Shown: positions 34,400-46,748 of the stretch, piece by piece | Numbering within the stretch: position 1 is the stretch's first letter | How the letters are laid out: each line of letters begins with the position of its first letter | Assembly (NCBI RefSeq): GCF_022965805.1 | Contig: NW_027331260.1 | Coordinates: 434,001-498,000, forward strand | DNA from: Primulina eburnea | Taxonomy: Eukaryota; Streptophyta; Magnoliopsida; Lamiales; Gesneriaceae | DNA length: 64,000 nucleotides | Direction: 5' to 3' | Program-made: the position numbers and the translations under genes | Notes under the pieces: model-generated | Told to the model about the DNA's origin: nothing | Seen by the model: the letters and a program-made list of their open reading frames with translations, nothing else | The model's database searches: none

Positions 34400-36700
34400 A
34401 AGAAATGTATAATGGGAGTTAATCAGAAAACTCACCTCAATAATCAATTTTGAAATCTTCGTCTCATCTCATACTTTGTTTCCCGACTAGTTTCTTCAGT
34501 ATCATAACGATTCCATGGAACTTTCACAAATGGAATAGTCTTCATTCTGAATTATCTTTCTTTTACTGATTCTGAATTCAATCTGGAATAATAATTCAAG
34601 AAATATACTATCATAATACAACTTGAAATAATTCTGATAGAATCGATCTCAATACTGGTTATACGATTTTCGTATATACCCATCAACAACTCATAATAAA
34701 TCAACATCAACAGCTGTTATCAAATCTGTTCATTTCTAATTAATTCAATATTCAATTTGCTGCCTCAACTATCAACGGTCATCATCTGACGTTGGCATAT
34801 TTAATCTGTCTATTTTGATCTATCTTCAGTACTCATCTAATCGCTATTGTTGTACAATAATTCATAAAGTGACGACGAATCTTATCAACTAGTGCTAACA
34901 TCCAGCACTATTGTTCTACGGATATCCTCCAGTGTTTGGATAGTCCTCTCCGACTATCTATCAGTATGTGAATGATAGGTTCAAGAGTTCGTTGTGTATT
35001 CTGCCAAAAGTACAAAATCAACTGACATTCACAATCTGATATAATCAACTTTGGCGTTCTGTACACTCTGATCATCTCTTGACAGAAAGCTCAGTAATCT
35101 AGTTATATCGGTTCGTGTTCATGTATGAACTAGAATCCCCAGACTTGGTCGGTCTGTCACTCTCAAATCAAATCAATACTCAATCTCCGGAGTATTATTA
35201 GAGCTTTATCACGATATCCCTGGAAATGTAATTCAATTTCCATTCAGGAATCGATAAGTTATAAAACTAATCTCCTGGTTTCATTCTTTCTATTCTCATA
35301 TGTTGATAATTCAAACATTTCAATCCAGACTCTGTCATATCTGATCTTATCTGTTTCTTGTCGAAACCTTCTTTTCAAATCGGTATACACCTTTCTGCCT
35401 TCAGAATGAATACTGACTCAATTTCTGTACACATCTGACAATACCCGTCGTTTCAAATTTGAAATATCTAACACAACTGATTGGTTATTCACATACAATA
35501 CCGTATTACATACCTGACATTCTGATTGATACCCTTCTCTGACTATCAATATCAAACTCTGAACATTCTGGTCAATTTTCCGAACTGCTTCAACTCTCAA
35601 CATCAGCTCTGATTCGGCTTGTACAGTATCGATTCTCCACTGCATACAATCGGTATCAAATACTGCTGCAGAAAATAATCATTCTCACGCAATTCAGAAT
35701 GAAAATCAGATACAGTAGCCTGCTAACTCCTGTAACCACAAATTTCTGACACTAACATCAATCCCAGCCAACTGATCACAGCCTCATTGTACTCAGCTCA
35801 ACAGATATATTGTCCTCAGATGTCACATACTCTGAATACAATCTGTCTCAGGCAAGATTCATATCTCAACAGTTTCTGTATATATCATCTCAGTTTTCAG
35901 AATATTCAACACAATTCTCCGATATTCAACAAAATCAGTCATATTCTTTCAATATTTCAGAACATAAAAGCTAATACAAGCATAGAGTCATCAAAATATC
36001 TCTGAATACATAGTTTATCAACTTCCAAACATAGCTGATATATCCTCAAAGAGAACTACTCAATCGGATGTAACTCTCGGCCAGTAATCTTCAATTGATT
36101 TTTCAACTCTTCCAGTTCTATCGGTGCCATTCTGTACAACGTTCTAAAGAAAAGAAACTGTACCTGATATCAATTCAAGGCGAACATCAATCTCCCTGAC
36201 TAAAGGCAAACCCGAAATATCCTCTGAAAACAAGAGTAACACTCGTGCCATTGAAAAATCAGCCAAGAATCAACTCGATTTCAGTAAATCAACTGAATAC
36301 ATAAGGAGTCCCTCCGCTCCTTTCGATAATCCTTGAGTCATAGAGAATACGGGTATCAAACGAATTCTAAATCCAGAATCCTTACCGTATAATGTTCATC
36401 CTTCGGCCATGTCGGTTCGAATCTTACCATCTTTTGGGGTTAGTCTGTAATAGCTCTGTACTTGGTCATCATATCATTATTCAAAATGTATTCACAATCA
36501 GACAATACAAGTACACATCAGCTAATTCAATTTCATTCTCATCTCACTGCAGTATACGATGTCTCACAAAATTCACTGATATAAAAACTCTTCCCAAGAA
36601 GGTAAAGAGATAACCACTACCGCAGATACAGACTCAACAAATAAAGCATCCATCAATGCAATTCATTCAGAATCATGTATAAGATGTATGAGAATCTCCC
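34400..36700 (-). pseudogene. R5 pol remnants (protease to chromodomain-like tail), decayed
   Basis: Only short segments are recognisable on the minus strand: protease around 36660-36400, the RT N-terminal region around 36360-36050, the linker before the integrase zinc region (35645-35418, with VRKIDQNVQSLILIVREGYQ), integrase core traces around 35330-34870, and tail traces around 34560-34430. The RT palm and RNase H are missing or beyond recognition, which explains the short internal length. Many stops. R8 has decayed in much the same pattern. Confidence 0.7.
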
Positions 36701-36750
36701 AATACATATGCAACAAAATCATAAAAGAACAGATACCTATCACTACATCA

Positions 36751-36936
36751 TCAAGTGCATCCTGGATCTGTTCCTTGGTCACTATCATCAGATACCTCTG
36801 CTCCTTGGAATCTTCGAGAACCTCGCTGTGGACATACTCTCGCAAAATGTCCTGAGTGTCGGCAGATACGGCAACTACCAAAGACTCCTTGGCATTGCTC
36901 CGTGGAATGTCTCCCTCCACAGGTGCTGCAATACAC
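36751..36936 (-). pseudogene. gag: R5 gag CCHC region
   Basis: Reads YCSTCGGRHSTEQC, then CRICRHSGHFARVC, a complete CX2CX4HX4C knuckle. It is separated by a frameshift from the upstream gag at 37030-37393, and the protease trace follows. Confidence 0.82.
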
Positions 36937-37029
36937 TCTGGTATAACTCTGACTCGAACTACTGGAGCTAGAAAGACTGCTGCCTAACTTCTTAAACTGT
37001 TTCTTTCGAGCTTTAAAATAGTCTTTCTT

Positions 37030-37393
37030 TTAACCACTACTACTACCAGTCTCAGGCCCGAGAGGTGGTTGCTGTGGTCTCGATGCTAAAGGCGCAAACG
37101 AAGCTACTTTATGTCTCATCAGACTGGCTTCGGCTCTCTTGGCTCTACCCAGAGCTTCAGCAAAAGTATCGGGTCGACCTATATTCACTAATGTCAATAT
37201 CTCAAGATTCAATCCCTTAACAAACTGATCAGTCACAGCTTCATCGTTCTCGGCCACGTGAGAAGCAAAACGTAGCCAGGTAGAAAATCGAGTAACATAT
37301 TCTTCAATACTTAGCTGACCCTGTTTCAAATTTTCAAACTCTGCCCTCTTATCTTCTTGGTACGAACTTGGGAAAAATCTTCGATAGAATTCA
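37030..37393 (-). pseudogene. gag: R5 gag, middle part downstream of R7
   Basis: Minus-strand frame starting at the R7 insertion point: TEFYRRFFPSSYQEDKRAEF, then QGQLSIEEYVTRFSTWLRF, RPDTFAEALGRAKRAEASLM, and a P/S-rich end. It joins the N-terminal part at 46473-46748 across the ATTTT TSD. Confidence 0.87.
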
Positions 37394-37398
37394 ATTTT

Positions 37399-39206
37399 TG
37401 TGATGCCTGAGATTCTTGTAGATAGTTGAATACGAAACGCAAGAACAGACGGGGCGAAACGATGCGAGAAAATAGGAAATTTTAGCTGTGCAAGACCGCA
37501 CCCGCGGTCTGGCAAGCACTGCACCCGCGGTGCAATGAGCAGAAAATTAGTGAATTCCCGTAGCCACACCGCTCCCGCGGTGTTTACATGACCGCACCCG
37601 CGGTCATCACTTGTGAAAAATAAATAGTTCTGCCGAGAGCATGGCGCACCCGCGCTCCTAAGAGCACCGCACCCGCGGTCATGCCTGCCTTTTGAAGAAT
37701 AAGCCATGTGTTTGTTTTCATGCAAGATATATATAGTGTTGTCTTCATTACCTTCCTTGGAACAGCAGATGACCGAGAGCAACTAAGAGAATTCAGCAAG
37801 TTCTTCCAAGTTTCATTTGCTAGTTTTACAAGATTCGATTACCCGAATTTAGTTCCGAGTTCAGATTTGAGTTCCTGGCATCAAGAACTTCAAAAGGGTA
37901 TAATTTTTATGTCTTTTCAGCCTGTTTTGAAGTTGACATGTTGGGGAAATTCTGATATGATTGTGAATATATGTTATTTAGATCATAGATGTTATAGAAT
38001 CGAAAACGTATCGAAGAAATGTTATCATATGCAAATTATATGAATTTCCAGCATATATATGTTGAGCTTATGCGAAATTTCAGAGTTTTAAGTGAATATG
38101 ATTGGATTATGAGTTGAGGATGTTATAGTGTTGTTATCTGTTGAGATTTGGATTGACCGGTGTTAAGAATATACGTCGTTATGCCGTCAAAGTCTATACC
38201 GAGATTGATTATTGATAGTGTAGGTCTTGACTAGAATTAATAATTAATTGTATATTCATTATACATTTCCATTTCAGATTCGTATTGTCAACCGTGACAG
38301 CAACTGTGCAACGAAAGGTATAGTACATGTTTTGTTTGGGGAATCACGACTCAAGTGAGATCACATTTGAGTTTCCCAACCAAAATCACATACTTGTTTT
38401 ATTGTTTATATATATATATGATTATAATTGTTTATGGATTTGTTTATAGAACTGGTATACAAATCTTGCTATGCTTTGTTTACAGATCATGTGACATTGC
38501 AGTAGAATGATTATGCTTGTTTACAGATTGTGTATTCATGCATTAAGATAGGACAGTCTGGAGATCAGGCAGACTTCTAGACGTTCGGCGATATCACAGC
38601 TTAGGGGAAGATCACCGCCCCTATTGTATACGCGGATACAGATCAGGCCGAAGTCTAGGAATAGGACGGTCAGCACCTCGATTGGGAGGGTAGGTGACAG
38701 ACAGTGCCGTCTTATTCACAACGGGATCCCTAGAGTTCTAGTCGAGTCGCGTCTAGACATGATTAGACTCGCATTGCATGATTATATATGAATGACATTC
38801 ATATTAGCATGTTTCATGTTTTAGATTGTTTTAATGCATGTATACATGTTAAACTGGGATTTGTTCTCACCGGTTTTCCGGCTGTTGTTATGTCTGTATG
38901 TGTGCATAACAACAGGTGGGGCAGGATCTGGGTCGAGACAGAGACGAGATTGATATAGCGTGGAGACTACGGGCGCAGCAGAGGACTAGTGTTTTACTCG
39001 CTTTGTACTGCTTGTAGATAGTGGTTTGTTTAAACACTAGTTGGTTGAATGTAGTAAAACAAGACTTGTTGTATGTTTGTAAAATAAATAAGAACTTATG
39101 TTTGTTGTTTACATTTGAGTTAATGTAAGAGCGAAAATTTGACCCACTTTTTATATTAATGATCCATTTAATCCCAAGAAAAAGAATTAGAGCCCGGGTC
39201 CCCACA
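37399..39206 (+). repeat. R7 5' LTR
   Basis: TGTGATGCCTGAG... to ...GGTCCCCACA. The dyad array 37495-37679 is followed by AAGCCATG, a CATGCA (RY-type) and TATATATA at 37728-37735. Confidence 0.95.
37495..37735 (+). promoter_or_regulatory. R7 5' LTR dyad array and TATA box
   Basis: Dyads of the ACCGCACCCGCGGT type start at 37495, 37518, 37568, 37591, 37643 and 37666: three pairs, each 23 bp apart, pairs repeating at 73 and 75 bp. TATATATA at 37728 is 49 bp after the last dyad. The same set lies in the 3' LTR, shifted by 7260 bases. Each dyad has 5-base arms ACCGC/GCGGT around ACCC. Confidence 0.7.
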
Positions 39207-39211
39207 ACATG

Positions 39212-39223
39212 TGGTATCAGAGC
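39212..39223 (+). other. R7 primer-binding site
   Basis: TGGTATCAGAGC, a perfect match to the initiator tRNA-Met site, five bases after the LTR. Confidence 0.93.
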
Positions 39224-39468
39224 GATAGATCCTTTAGAGTAAGATAAGATAGAATGAGCGGGGTAGATCGAGTCTTCTTCCTTGCTTTATGATGTGCTAG
39301 CATGATTTATTGGTTTTCTTATGGCATGTTGTACTGTTATCTGACTGGTATTACAGCATGTAGTAGTAAAGACTGAATCAGAACCGATTCTAGATCAGAG
39401 GTAACTGACTAGAGGAGGGCTGAGACAGTTGTATGTCTCGTATACTAATCAGTTGGATTATCAGATAC

Positions 39469-40440
39469 ATGCCTCCTCGAAGAGCAGCATTGCCTCTACG
39501 ACCTACAGCGCCAGAACAGGGTAGCACATCCGGGGATCCAATGGACGTTACTGCTACGCCAATGGAGACGCTGCTCAAACGATTTCAATCCTTTCGACCG
39601 CCAACCTTGAAAGGTACAGAACTGGCAGTGGATTGTGAAAGTTGGCTTGAAGACATTGAGATGTTATTTGAGTCTTTGGAGTATGGTGACGAGAAAAGAA
39701 TAAAGCTTATTGGCCATCAACTCCAAGATGTAGCCGAGAACTGGTGGTTGAACATGAAGAGAGCACTAGAGCAACGTGGTACCGAAATTACCTAGAAGGT
39801 GTTCAAGACAGAATTCTATCAGCGTTTCTTTCCCATCTCCTACCGTAAAGACAAAGGTGCTGAATTTGCCAATCTGAGGCAAGGGCAATTAAACATTGAG
39901 GAGTACGTTGCCAAATTTTCTTCTTTGCTTCGTTTCGCACCCCATGTTTCAGGGAATGACGAGGCCATGGCGGATCAATTTATCAATGGCTTAAATCCGG
40001 ACATCTTTATGTTGGTAAACACGGGGAGACCTAATAACTTTGCAGATGCACTGAATCGGGCCAAAGGTGCAGAAGCAGGATTGCTTAGGCAACGGAGTGC
40101 TCCGTATGTTGCTCCGACTCCGAGACCACCACTACCTCCAGCACAACCTCCTCCTAGATTCGATACCGGTGGTAGTAGCAGCGGGCGGAAGGATCAGCTG
40201 AAAGCAAAAGGGAAGCAGTTCAAAAGACCTGGGAGCAGTTCGTCAAGCTCCAGTGGATCCAGACAGAGTGGTTTTGATCAGAGTACCAGGTATACAGGTG
40301 TCTACTGCAATTCTTGTGGGGGTAGACATACGACTGAACAATGCCAGGGAGTTACAGGCCGATGTAACATATGTAGACAACCGGGGCATTTCGCCAAAGT
40401 GTGTCCCAGAGAAGCTCACAGAGATTTCAAGGTGCAGGGT
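39469..40440 (+). pseudogene. gag: R7 gag
   Basis: ATG at 39469 gives MPPRRAALPLRPTAPEQGST. The capsid body includes FQSFRPPTLKGTELAVDCES, FKTEFYQRFFPISYRKDKGA and RPNNFADALNRAKGAEAGLL. One in-frame TAG at 39793-39795 stands where relatives have Trp (TWK), a single TGG-to-TAG change. The zinc region at 40306-40410 reads YCNSCGGRHTTEQC, then CNICRQPGHFAKVC, complete. Near 40420 the frame shifts by one into protease. Length and order are normal for the family, so the damage is recent and slight. Confidence 0.9.
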
Positions 40441-41070
40441 CATCTGCATCCGTGGCTCAGCCTGAGAGGCAAGCTTCATCTGTTCACTCCTTTCAGCCAC
40501 CACAGACACAGACGCAGCCCATAGGCAGAGGTAGCCAGACCGTGAGCCAACCCCCGAGACAACAGGCTCAGGTTTTTGCATTGACAGAGGAGCAAGCACA
40601 GGATGCCCCAGATGATGTCATAGCAGGTAACTGTTCTCTTTGCGGTTATCCTGCTTATATATTGATAGATACGGGTGCATCGCATACATTCATCTCAGAA
40701 CAATTTGCATTATTGCATTCTTTGCCTGTTGAGTCAATGTCGGATGTAGTGTCTATTATTTCTCCGTTGGGAAGTGGTTTGATAGCGGTGACTACGGTTA
40801 GACATTGCATCTTACAATTTGAGGGGCATGAGATAGACCTAGATTGTATAGTGTTGGGTCTAGCTGATTTTGATTGTATAGTCGGTATTGACATGCTAAC
40901 AAAGTACAGAGCCACCGTGGATTGTTTCCACAAGATTGTCAGATTCAGACCTGAGATGACAGACGAGTGGAAATTCTACGGGAAGGGTTCCAGATCTCGG
41001 ATTCCCTTGATTTCGGCTCTTACTATGAATAGATTGCTACAGAAAGGAGCGGATGTTTCTTTATTTATAC
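40441..41070 (+). pseudogene. R7 aspartic protease domain
   Basis: Open frame 40401-41075. A Q/P-rich linker leads to ALTEEQAQDAPDDVIAGNCS, then LIDTGASHTFISEQF (active site intact) and [20 protein letters not shown]. The frame ends at TAG 41073-41075 after a one-base shift near 41055; the linker to RT continues in the pol frame from 41078. Confidence 0.9.
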
Positions 41071-41077
41071 TGTAGAT

Positions 41078-44000
41078 ATGCAGAAGTCGAGCCCGGCATT
41101 GACGGATCTGCCAGTAGTGCGGGAATTTGCAGATATCTTTCCAGATGAGATCCCAGGATTACCTCCGGTGCGAGAGGTAGATTTTATTATTGACCTTGTA
41201 CCAGGTACCGTCCCTATTTCGAGAGCTCCGTATAGGATGGCACCCATCGAACTAAAAGAATTTAAAGCACAGTTAGAAGATCTTCTGGCCAAGGGATATA
41301 TCAGACCTAGTGTATCTCCTTGGGGCGCTCCGGTGCTGTTTGTGCGAAAGAAAGACGGTTCGATGCGATTGTGTATAGACTACTGGCAACTGAATAAGGC
41401 AACGATTAAGAATAAATATCCTTTGCCTAGAATTGACGATCTATTTGATCAGTTGCAGGGATCCTCTGTGAATTCGAAGATTGTTTTGCGGTCTGGGTAT
41501 CATCAGCTCAGAGTTCGAGATATAGACATACCAAAGACAGCATTTCGAACCAGGTATGGACATTACGAATTTATTGTCATGCCTTTTGGTTTAACCAATG
41601 CTCCTGCGGTATTTATGGGCTTGATGAACCAAGTGTTTCAGAGATATTTGGATGAATTTGTGATTGTCTTCATTGATGACATTTTGGTGTATTCAAAGAA
41701 CAGAAATGAGCATGCAGAGCATCTCAGAATTGTCTTGCAGACGTTGAGGAGCGAGCAACTGTATGCGAAATTGTCAAAGTGTGAGTTTTGGCTGAATCGA
41801 GTTGTCTTCTTAGGACATATCAACTCAGGAGATGGTATTTCTGTAGACCCGAGTAAAGTGGAAGCTGTGATCAGTTGGTCGAGACCGACTTCGGTACCAG
41901 AAATACGCAGTTTCATGGGCTTAGCCGGATACTACAGAAGATTTATCAAAGATTTCTCCAGTATTGCAAAGCCAATAACTCAATTGACGCAAAAGAATGC
42001 ACCATTTGTTTGGTCAGAGGAGTGCGAGTCTAGCTTTCTAGAGTTGAAGAAAAGGCTGACCAGTGCTCCAGTACTGACGATACCTTCAGGTACGGGTGAT
42101 TTTGTTGTGTATTGTGATGCTTCTCATAGAGGTTTGGGATGTGTTCTTATGCAGCGGGGCCATGTGATCGCATACGCCTCGAGACAATTGAAGCCACATG
42201 AAGTTCGATACCCCATTCATGATCTGGAATTGGCGGCTATCGTATTTGCATTAAAGATTTGGCGTCATTATCTCTACGGCGAGAAATTTGAGATCTTTTC
42301 CGATCACAAGAGCCTAAAGTACCTATTCTCTCAATCAGAATTGAACATGAGGCAGCGTAGATGGTTAGATTTATTGAAAGATTTTGACTGCGAAATCAAA
42401 TACTATCCAGGAAAGTCAAACGCAGCAGCAGATGCCTTGAGTCGGAAGGTATGTTCTTTATCCTTGTCGACGATAGGTGTTACGAATATGATTGAAGACT
42501 GTTGTTTGGCTGGATTAACATTTGATACAGATAGTAAGCCACTACGACTTGCTATGATTCGAGTTGAACCAGACTTGATAATGAGAATCAAAGAAGCACA
42601 AAGAACAGATCAAAAGGTGCAGAAATCAATTCAAATGGTTCAAGCAGGGCACATGTCAGAATATCAGGTACGTGATCATGTGCTATATGTGAATAACCGT
42701 CTAGTCGTGCCAGATGTTGCAGATTTGAGACAGCAGATCCTGTCAGAAGCACATTGTAGTCGGTTCAGCATTCATCCTGGTGGCAGGAAGATGTACAATG
42801 ACTTGAAGACACAATTCTGGTGGAAGCAGATGAAGTCAGAAATCGCAGAATATGTGTCTAAGTGTTTGAACTGCCAACAGGTAAAAGCTGAAAGAAAGAA
42901 GCCGGGAGGTTTACTTCAGAGTTTATCTATTCCCGAATGGAAATGGGACCACATTTCCATGGATTTTGTAACGATGCTACCTAGATCATCCAGAGGCTGC
43001 GATGCGATTTGGGTCATTATTGACAGATTGACCAAATCTGCTTGTTTTATTCCGTACAGAATGACGTATAGACAAGATCAGATGGCAGAGATATATATTC
43101 GAGAGGTAGTCAGATTGCATGGAGTGCCGAAGTCTATCGTATCAGATCGTGATCCACGATTCACTTCACACTTCTGGCACAGTTTACAGCAGGCCTTAGG
43201 TACGACATTACACCTGAGTACTGCTTACCATCCTCAGACAGACGGACAGTCAGAGCGGACTATCCAGACACTAGAGGATATGTTGAGAGCCGTAGTGCTA
43301 GATTTTGGCACTAGTTGGCAAGATTCTCTACCTCTTTGCGAATTTTCTTACAATAATAGCTATCAGACGAGTATCGAGATGGCACCGTTTGAAGCTTTGT
43401 ATGGCAAGAAGTGCAGATCTCCGCTATACTGGGATGACATCTCAGAGGTACCGGAACTTGGGCCAGATATGATTCGTGACATGACTGAGAAGGTGAAAGT
43501 CATTCAGAAAAGAATGAAGACAGCACAGGATAGACAAGCAAAGTACGCCAATATCCGACGTAGACCGTTAGTATTTGAGGCAGGAGATAGAGTATTCTTA
43601 AAGATTTCTCCTTTCAGAGGCGTTGTAAGATTTGGCAAACGCGGGAAACTGTCTCCTCGATACATTGGGCCTTACGAAATTCTTGAAAAGGTTGGCGATC
43701 GAGCTTACAGACTTGCTCTTCCTCCTTCTCTCTCCGGTATACATGACGTGTTTCATGTATCCATGTTGCGAAGATATATGCCAGATATTTCTCAGACAGA
43801 CGGACAGTCAGAGCGGACTATCCAGACACTAGAGGATATGTTGAGAGCCGTAGTGCTAGATTTTGGCACTAGTTGGCAAGATTCTCTACCTCTTTGCGAA
43901 TTTTCTTACAATAATAGCTATCAGACGAGTATCGAGACGGCACCGTTTGAAGCTTTGTATGGCAAGAAGTGCAGATCTCCGCTATACTGGGATGACATCT

Positions 44001-44557
44001 CAGAGGTACCGGAACTTGGGCCAGATATGATTCGTGACATGACTGAGAAGGTGAAAGTCATTCAGAAAAGAATGAAGACAGCACAAGATAGACAAGCAAA
44101 GTACGCCAATATCCGACGTAGACCGTTAGTATTTGAGGCAGGAGATAGAGTATTCTTAAAGATTTCTCCTTTCAGAGGCGTTGTAAGATTTGGCAAACGC
44201 GGGAAACTGTCTCCTCGATACATTGGGCCTTACGAAATTCTTGAAAAGGTTGGCGATCGAGCTTACAGACTTGCTCTTCCTCCTTCTCTCTCCGGTATAC
44301 ATGATGTGTTTCATGTATCCATGTTGCGAAGATATATGCCAGATATTTCTCATGTCATTCAACCTGACGAAGCTGAACTTGACCAGACATTGAGCTATAT
44401 TGAACAACCGATACAGATTCTTGATCGGAAAGAAAAGAAGCTCAGAACGAAGATTATTCCACTTGTGAAAGTTCATTGGAGTCGTCATGGCATCGAAGAA
44501 GCGACGTGGGAGACAGAAGCAAATATGCGACAGAAATACCCCGAACTATTTCAATGA
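41078..44557 (+). CDS. pol: R7 pol: RT, RNase H, integrase with internal duplication, chromodomain-like tail
   Basis: 1159 codons without a stop; the start shown is only the first ATG after the frameshift, since pol is normally made as a fusion. [22 protein letters not shown] at about residue 85-105, [11 protein letters not shown] with Val at residue 136 where the first catalytic Asp belongs, and FIDDIL with Asp 200-201. RNase [10 protein letters not shown] near 347, [12 protein letters not shown] near 382, [10 protein letters not shown] near 407. Integrase: [11 protein letters not shown]...CLNCQQVK near 565-602, MDFVT near 629, [12 protein letters not shown] near 689, [14 protein letters not shown] near 721. 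Residues 719-904 are repeated as 905-1090. The tail ends [16 protein letters not shown]. The RT change alone should abolish polymerase activity. Confidence 0.88.
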   Translation: MQKSSPALTDLPVVREFADIFPDEIPGLPPVREVDFIIDLVPGTVPISRAPYRMAPIELKEFKAQLEDLLAKGYIRPSVSPWGAPVLFVRKKDGSMRLCIDYWQLNKATIKNKYPLPRIDDLFDQLQGSSVNSKIVLRSGYHQLRVRDIDIPKTAFRTRYGHYEFIVMPFGLTNAPAVFMGLMNQVFQRYLDEFVIVFIDDILVYSKNRNEHAEHLRIVLQTLRSEQLYAKLSKCEFWLNRVVFLGHINSGDGISVDPSKVEAVISWSRPTSVPEIRSFMGLAGYYRRFIKDFSSIAKPITQLTQKNAPFVWSEECESSFLELKKRLTSAPVLTIPSGTGDFVVYCDASHRGLGCVLMQRGHVIAYASRQLKPHEVRYPIHDLELAAIVFALKIWRHYLYGEKFEIFSDHKSLKYLFSQSELNMRQRRWLDLLKDFDCEIKYYPGKSNAAADALSRKVCSLSLSTIGVTNMIEDCCLAGLTFDTDSKPLRLAMIRVEPDLIMRIKEAQRTDQKVQKSIQMVQAGHMSEYQVRDHVLYVNNRLVVPDVADLRQQILSEAHCSRFSIHPGGRKMYNDLKTQFWWKQMKSEIAEYVSKCLNCQQVKAERKKPGGLLQSLSIPEWKWDHISMDFVTMLPRSSRGCDAIWVIIDRLTKSACFIPYRMTYRQDQMAEIYIREVVRLHGVPKSIVSDRDPRFTSHFWHSLQQALGTTLHLSTAYHPQTDGQSERTIQTLEDMLRAVVLDFGTSWQDSLPLCEFSYNNSYQTSIEMAPFEALYGKKCRSPLYWDDISEVPELGPDMIRDMTEKVKVIQKRMKTAQDRQAKYANIRRRPLVFEAGDRVFLKISPFRGVVRFGKRGKLSPRYIGPYEILEKVGDRAYRLALPPSLSGIHDVFHVSMLRRYMPDISQTDGQSERTIQTLEDMLRAVVLDFGTSWQDSLPLCEFSYNNSYQTSIETAPFEALYGKKCRSPLYWDDISEVPELGPDMIRDMTEKVKVIQKRMKTAQDRQAKYANIRRRPLVFEAGDRVFLKISPFRGVVRFGKRGKLSPRYIGPYEILEKVGDRAYRLALPPSLSGIHDVFHVSMLRRYMPDISHVIQPDEAELDQTLSYIEQPIQILDRKEKKLRTKIIPLVKVHWSRHGIEEATWETEANMRQKYPELFQ
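43233..44348 (+). repeat. 558-bp in-frame tandem duplication in R7 integrase
   Basis: Unit 1 is 43233-43790 and unit 2 is 43791-44348, both beginning CTCAGACAGACGGACAG. The unit is 186 codons, so the frame is kept. Only three differences were seen between units (for example ATGGCACCG against ACGGCACCG). It spans the catalytic Glu to the region before the tail. A short repeat TTTCTCA/TCCTCA at the junction fits slippage or template switching. The other R1, R2 and R3 copies have the segment once. Confidence 0.95.
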
Positions 44558-44645
44558 TGTAAGTATTGATTTAACTTTAATGTTATTCTCGTTTATACTT
44601 GCATTGATAGAATGATGTGCGATTTCGAGGGCGAAATCATTTCTT

Positions 44646-44658
44646 AGAGGGGGAGAAA
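44646..44658 (+). other. R7 polypurine tract
   Basis: AGAGGGGGAGAAA immediately before the 3' LTR. Confidence 0.93.
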
Positions 44659-46467
44659 TGTGATGCCTGAGATTCTTGTAGATAGTTGAATACGAAACGC
44701 AAGAACAGACGGGGCGAAACGATGCGAGAAAATAGGAAATTTTAGCTGTGCAAGACCGCACCCGCGGTCTGGCAAGCACCGCACCCGCGGTGCAATGAGC
44801 AGAAAATTAGTGAATTCCCGTAGCCACACCGCACCCGCGGTGTTTAGATGACCGCACCCGCGGTCATCACTTGTGAAAAATAAAAAGTTCTGCCGAGAGC
44901 ATGGCGCACCCGCGCTCCTAAGAGCACCGCACCCGCGGTCATGCGTGGCTTTTGAATAATAAGCCATGTGTTTGTTTTCATGCAAGATATATATAGTGTT
45001 GTCTTCATTACCTTCCTTGGAACATCAGATGACCGAGAGCAACTAAGAGAATTCAGCAAGTTCTTCCAAGTTTCATTTGCTAGTTTTACAAGATTCGATT
45101 ACCCGAATTTAGTTCCGAGTTCGGATTTGAGTTCCTGGCATCAAGAACTTCAAAAGGGTATAATTTTTATGTCTTTTCAGCCTGTTTTGAAGTTGACATG
45201 TTGGGGAAATTCTGATATGATTGTGAATATATGTTATTTAGATCATATATGTTATAGAATCGAAAACGTATCGAAGAAATGTTATCATATGCAAATTATA
45301 TGAATTTCCAGCATATATATGTTGAGCTTATGCGAAATTTCAGAGTTTTAAGTGAATATGATTGGATTATGAGTTGAGGATGTTATAGTGTTGTTATCTG
45401 TTGAGACTTGGATTGACCGGTGTTAAGAATATACGTCGTTATTCCGTCAAAGTCTATACCGAGATTGATTATTGATAGTGTAGGTCTTGACTAGAATTAA
45501 TAATTAATTGTATATTCATTATACATTTCCATTTCAGATTCGTATTGTCAACCGTGACAGCAACTGTGCAACGAAAGGTATAGTACATGTTTTGTTTGGG
45601 GAATCACGACTCAAGTGAGATCACATTTGAGTTTCCCAAACAAAATCACATACTTGTTTTATTGTTTATATCTAGATATGATTATAATTGTTTATGGATT
45701 TGTTTATAGAACTGCTATACAAATCTTGCTATGCTTTGTTTACAGATCATGTGACATTGCAGTAGAATGATTATGCTTGTTTACAGATTGTGTATTCATG
45801 CATTAAGATAGGACAGTCTGGAGATCAGGCAGACTTCTAGACGTTCGGCGATATCACAGCTTAGGGGAAGATCACCGCCCCTATTGTAGACGCGGATATA
45901 GATCAGGCCGAAGTCTAGGAATAGGACGGTCAGCACCTCGATTGGGAGGGTAGGTGACAGACAGTGCCGTCTTATTCACAACGGGATCCCTAGAGTTCTA
46001 GTCGAGTCGCGTCTAGACATGATTAGACTCGCATTGCATGATTATATATGAATGACATTCATATTAGCATGTTTCATGTTTTAGATTGTTTTAATGCATG
46101 TATACATGTTTATACTGGGATTTGTTCTCACCGGTTTTCCGGCTGTTGTTATGTCTGTATGTGTGCATAACAACAGGTGGGGCAGGATCTGGGTCGAGAC
46201 AGAGACGAGATTGATATAGCGTGGAGACTACGGGCGCAGCAGAGGACTAGTGTTTTACTCGCTTTGTACTGCTTGTAGATAGTGGTTTGTTTAAACACTA
46301 GTTGGTTGAATGTAGTAAAACAAGACTTGTTGTATGTTTGTAAAATAAATAAGAACTTATGTTTGTTGTTTACATTTGAGTTAATGTAAGAGCGAAAATT
46401 TGACCCACTTTTTATATTAATGATCCATTTAATCCCAAGAAAAAGAATTAGAGCCCGGGTCCCCACA
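44659..46467 (+). repeat. R7 3' LTR
   Basis: 1809 bp. Its dyad array is at 44755-44939; here the second and third dyads are perfect where the 5' LTR has single changes. Confidence 0.95.
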
Positions 46468-46472
46468 ATTTT

Positions 46473-46748
46473 GAAGATCTTCCACGTAATCACCGTACCA
46501 CAATGCTCCAAGGCTTCTTTGGTTGCAATCCACCAACTCCTTGCGACTTCCTGTAACTGATGTCCAATCAGTTTAACTCTACGTTCATCTTGGTACTCAA
46601 GTGAATCAAATAGTATCTCTATATCATCCAACCAATTCCCACAATCAACAATCGTCTCAGTACCCTTCAAAATCGGCGGTGTCAATGACTGAAACATTTT
46701 TAACTGTATTTCAATCGGAGTTTCTGACACATCCATCTGATCAATCAA
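46473..46748 (-). pseudogene. gag: R5 gag N-terminal part
   Basis: Minus-strand frame with DVSETPIEIQLKMFQSLTPP, LKGTETIVDCGNWLDDIEIL, and VITWKIFK at the R7 junction. The usual MPPRR start is eroded upstream (TAGCTCCTTGAAG). The open frame read past 46473 enters R7 LTR and is not real. Confidence 0.85.

Larger units (their letters stand above)
37399..46467 (+). mobile_element. R7: youngest-looking complete element
   Basis: 9069 bp with TSD ATTTT (37394-37398 and 46468-46472), inserted in R5 gag. LTRs of 1808 and 1809 bp differ at roughly twenty positions by eye, about 1 percent. It has all parts: primer site, gag, protease, pol, polypurine tract. Gag has one stop, the gag-protease and protease-RT joins are frameshifted, and pol is open but lacks one RT catalytic residue. 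It is related to R1 by protein sequence. Confidence 0.95.

Noticed and set aside
37708..38043. 111-codon frame repeated at 44968-45303
   Set aside because: It lies just downstream of the R7 TATA box in both LTRs and its composition is not protein-like. A short leader peptide cannot be excluded but has no support.
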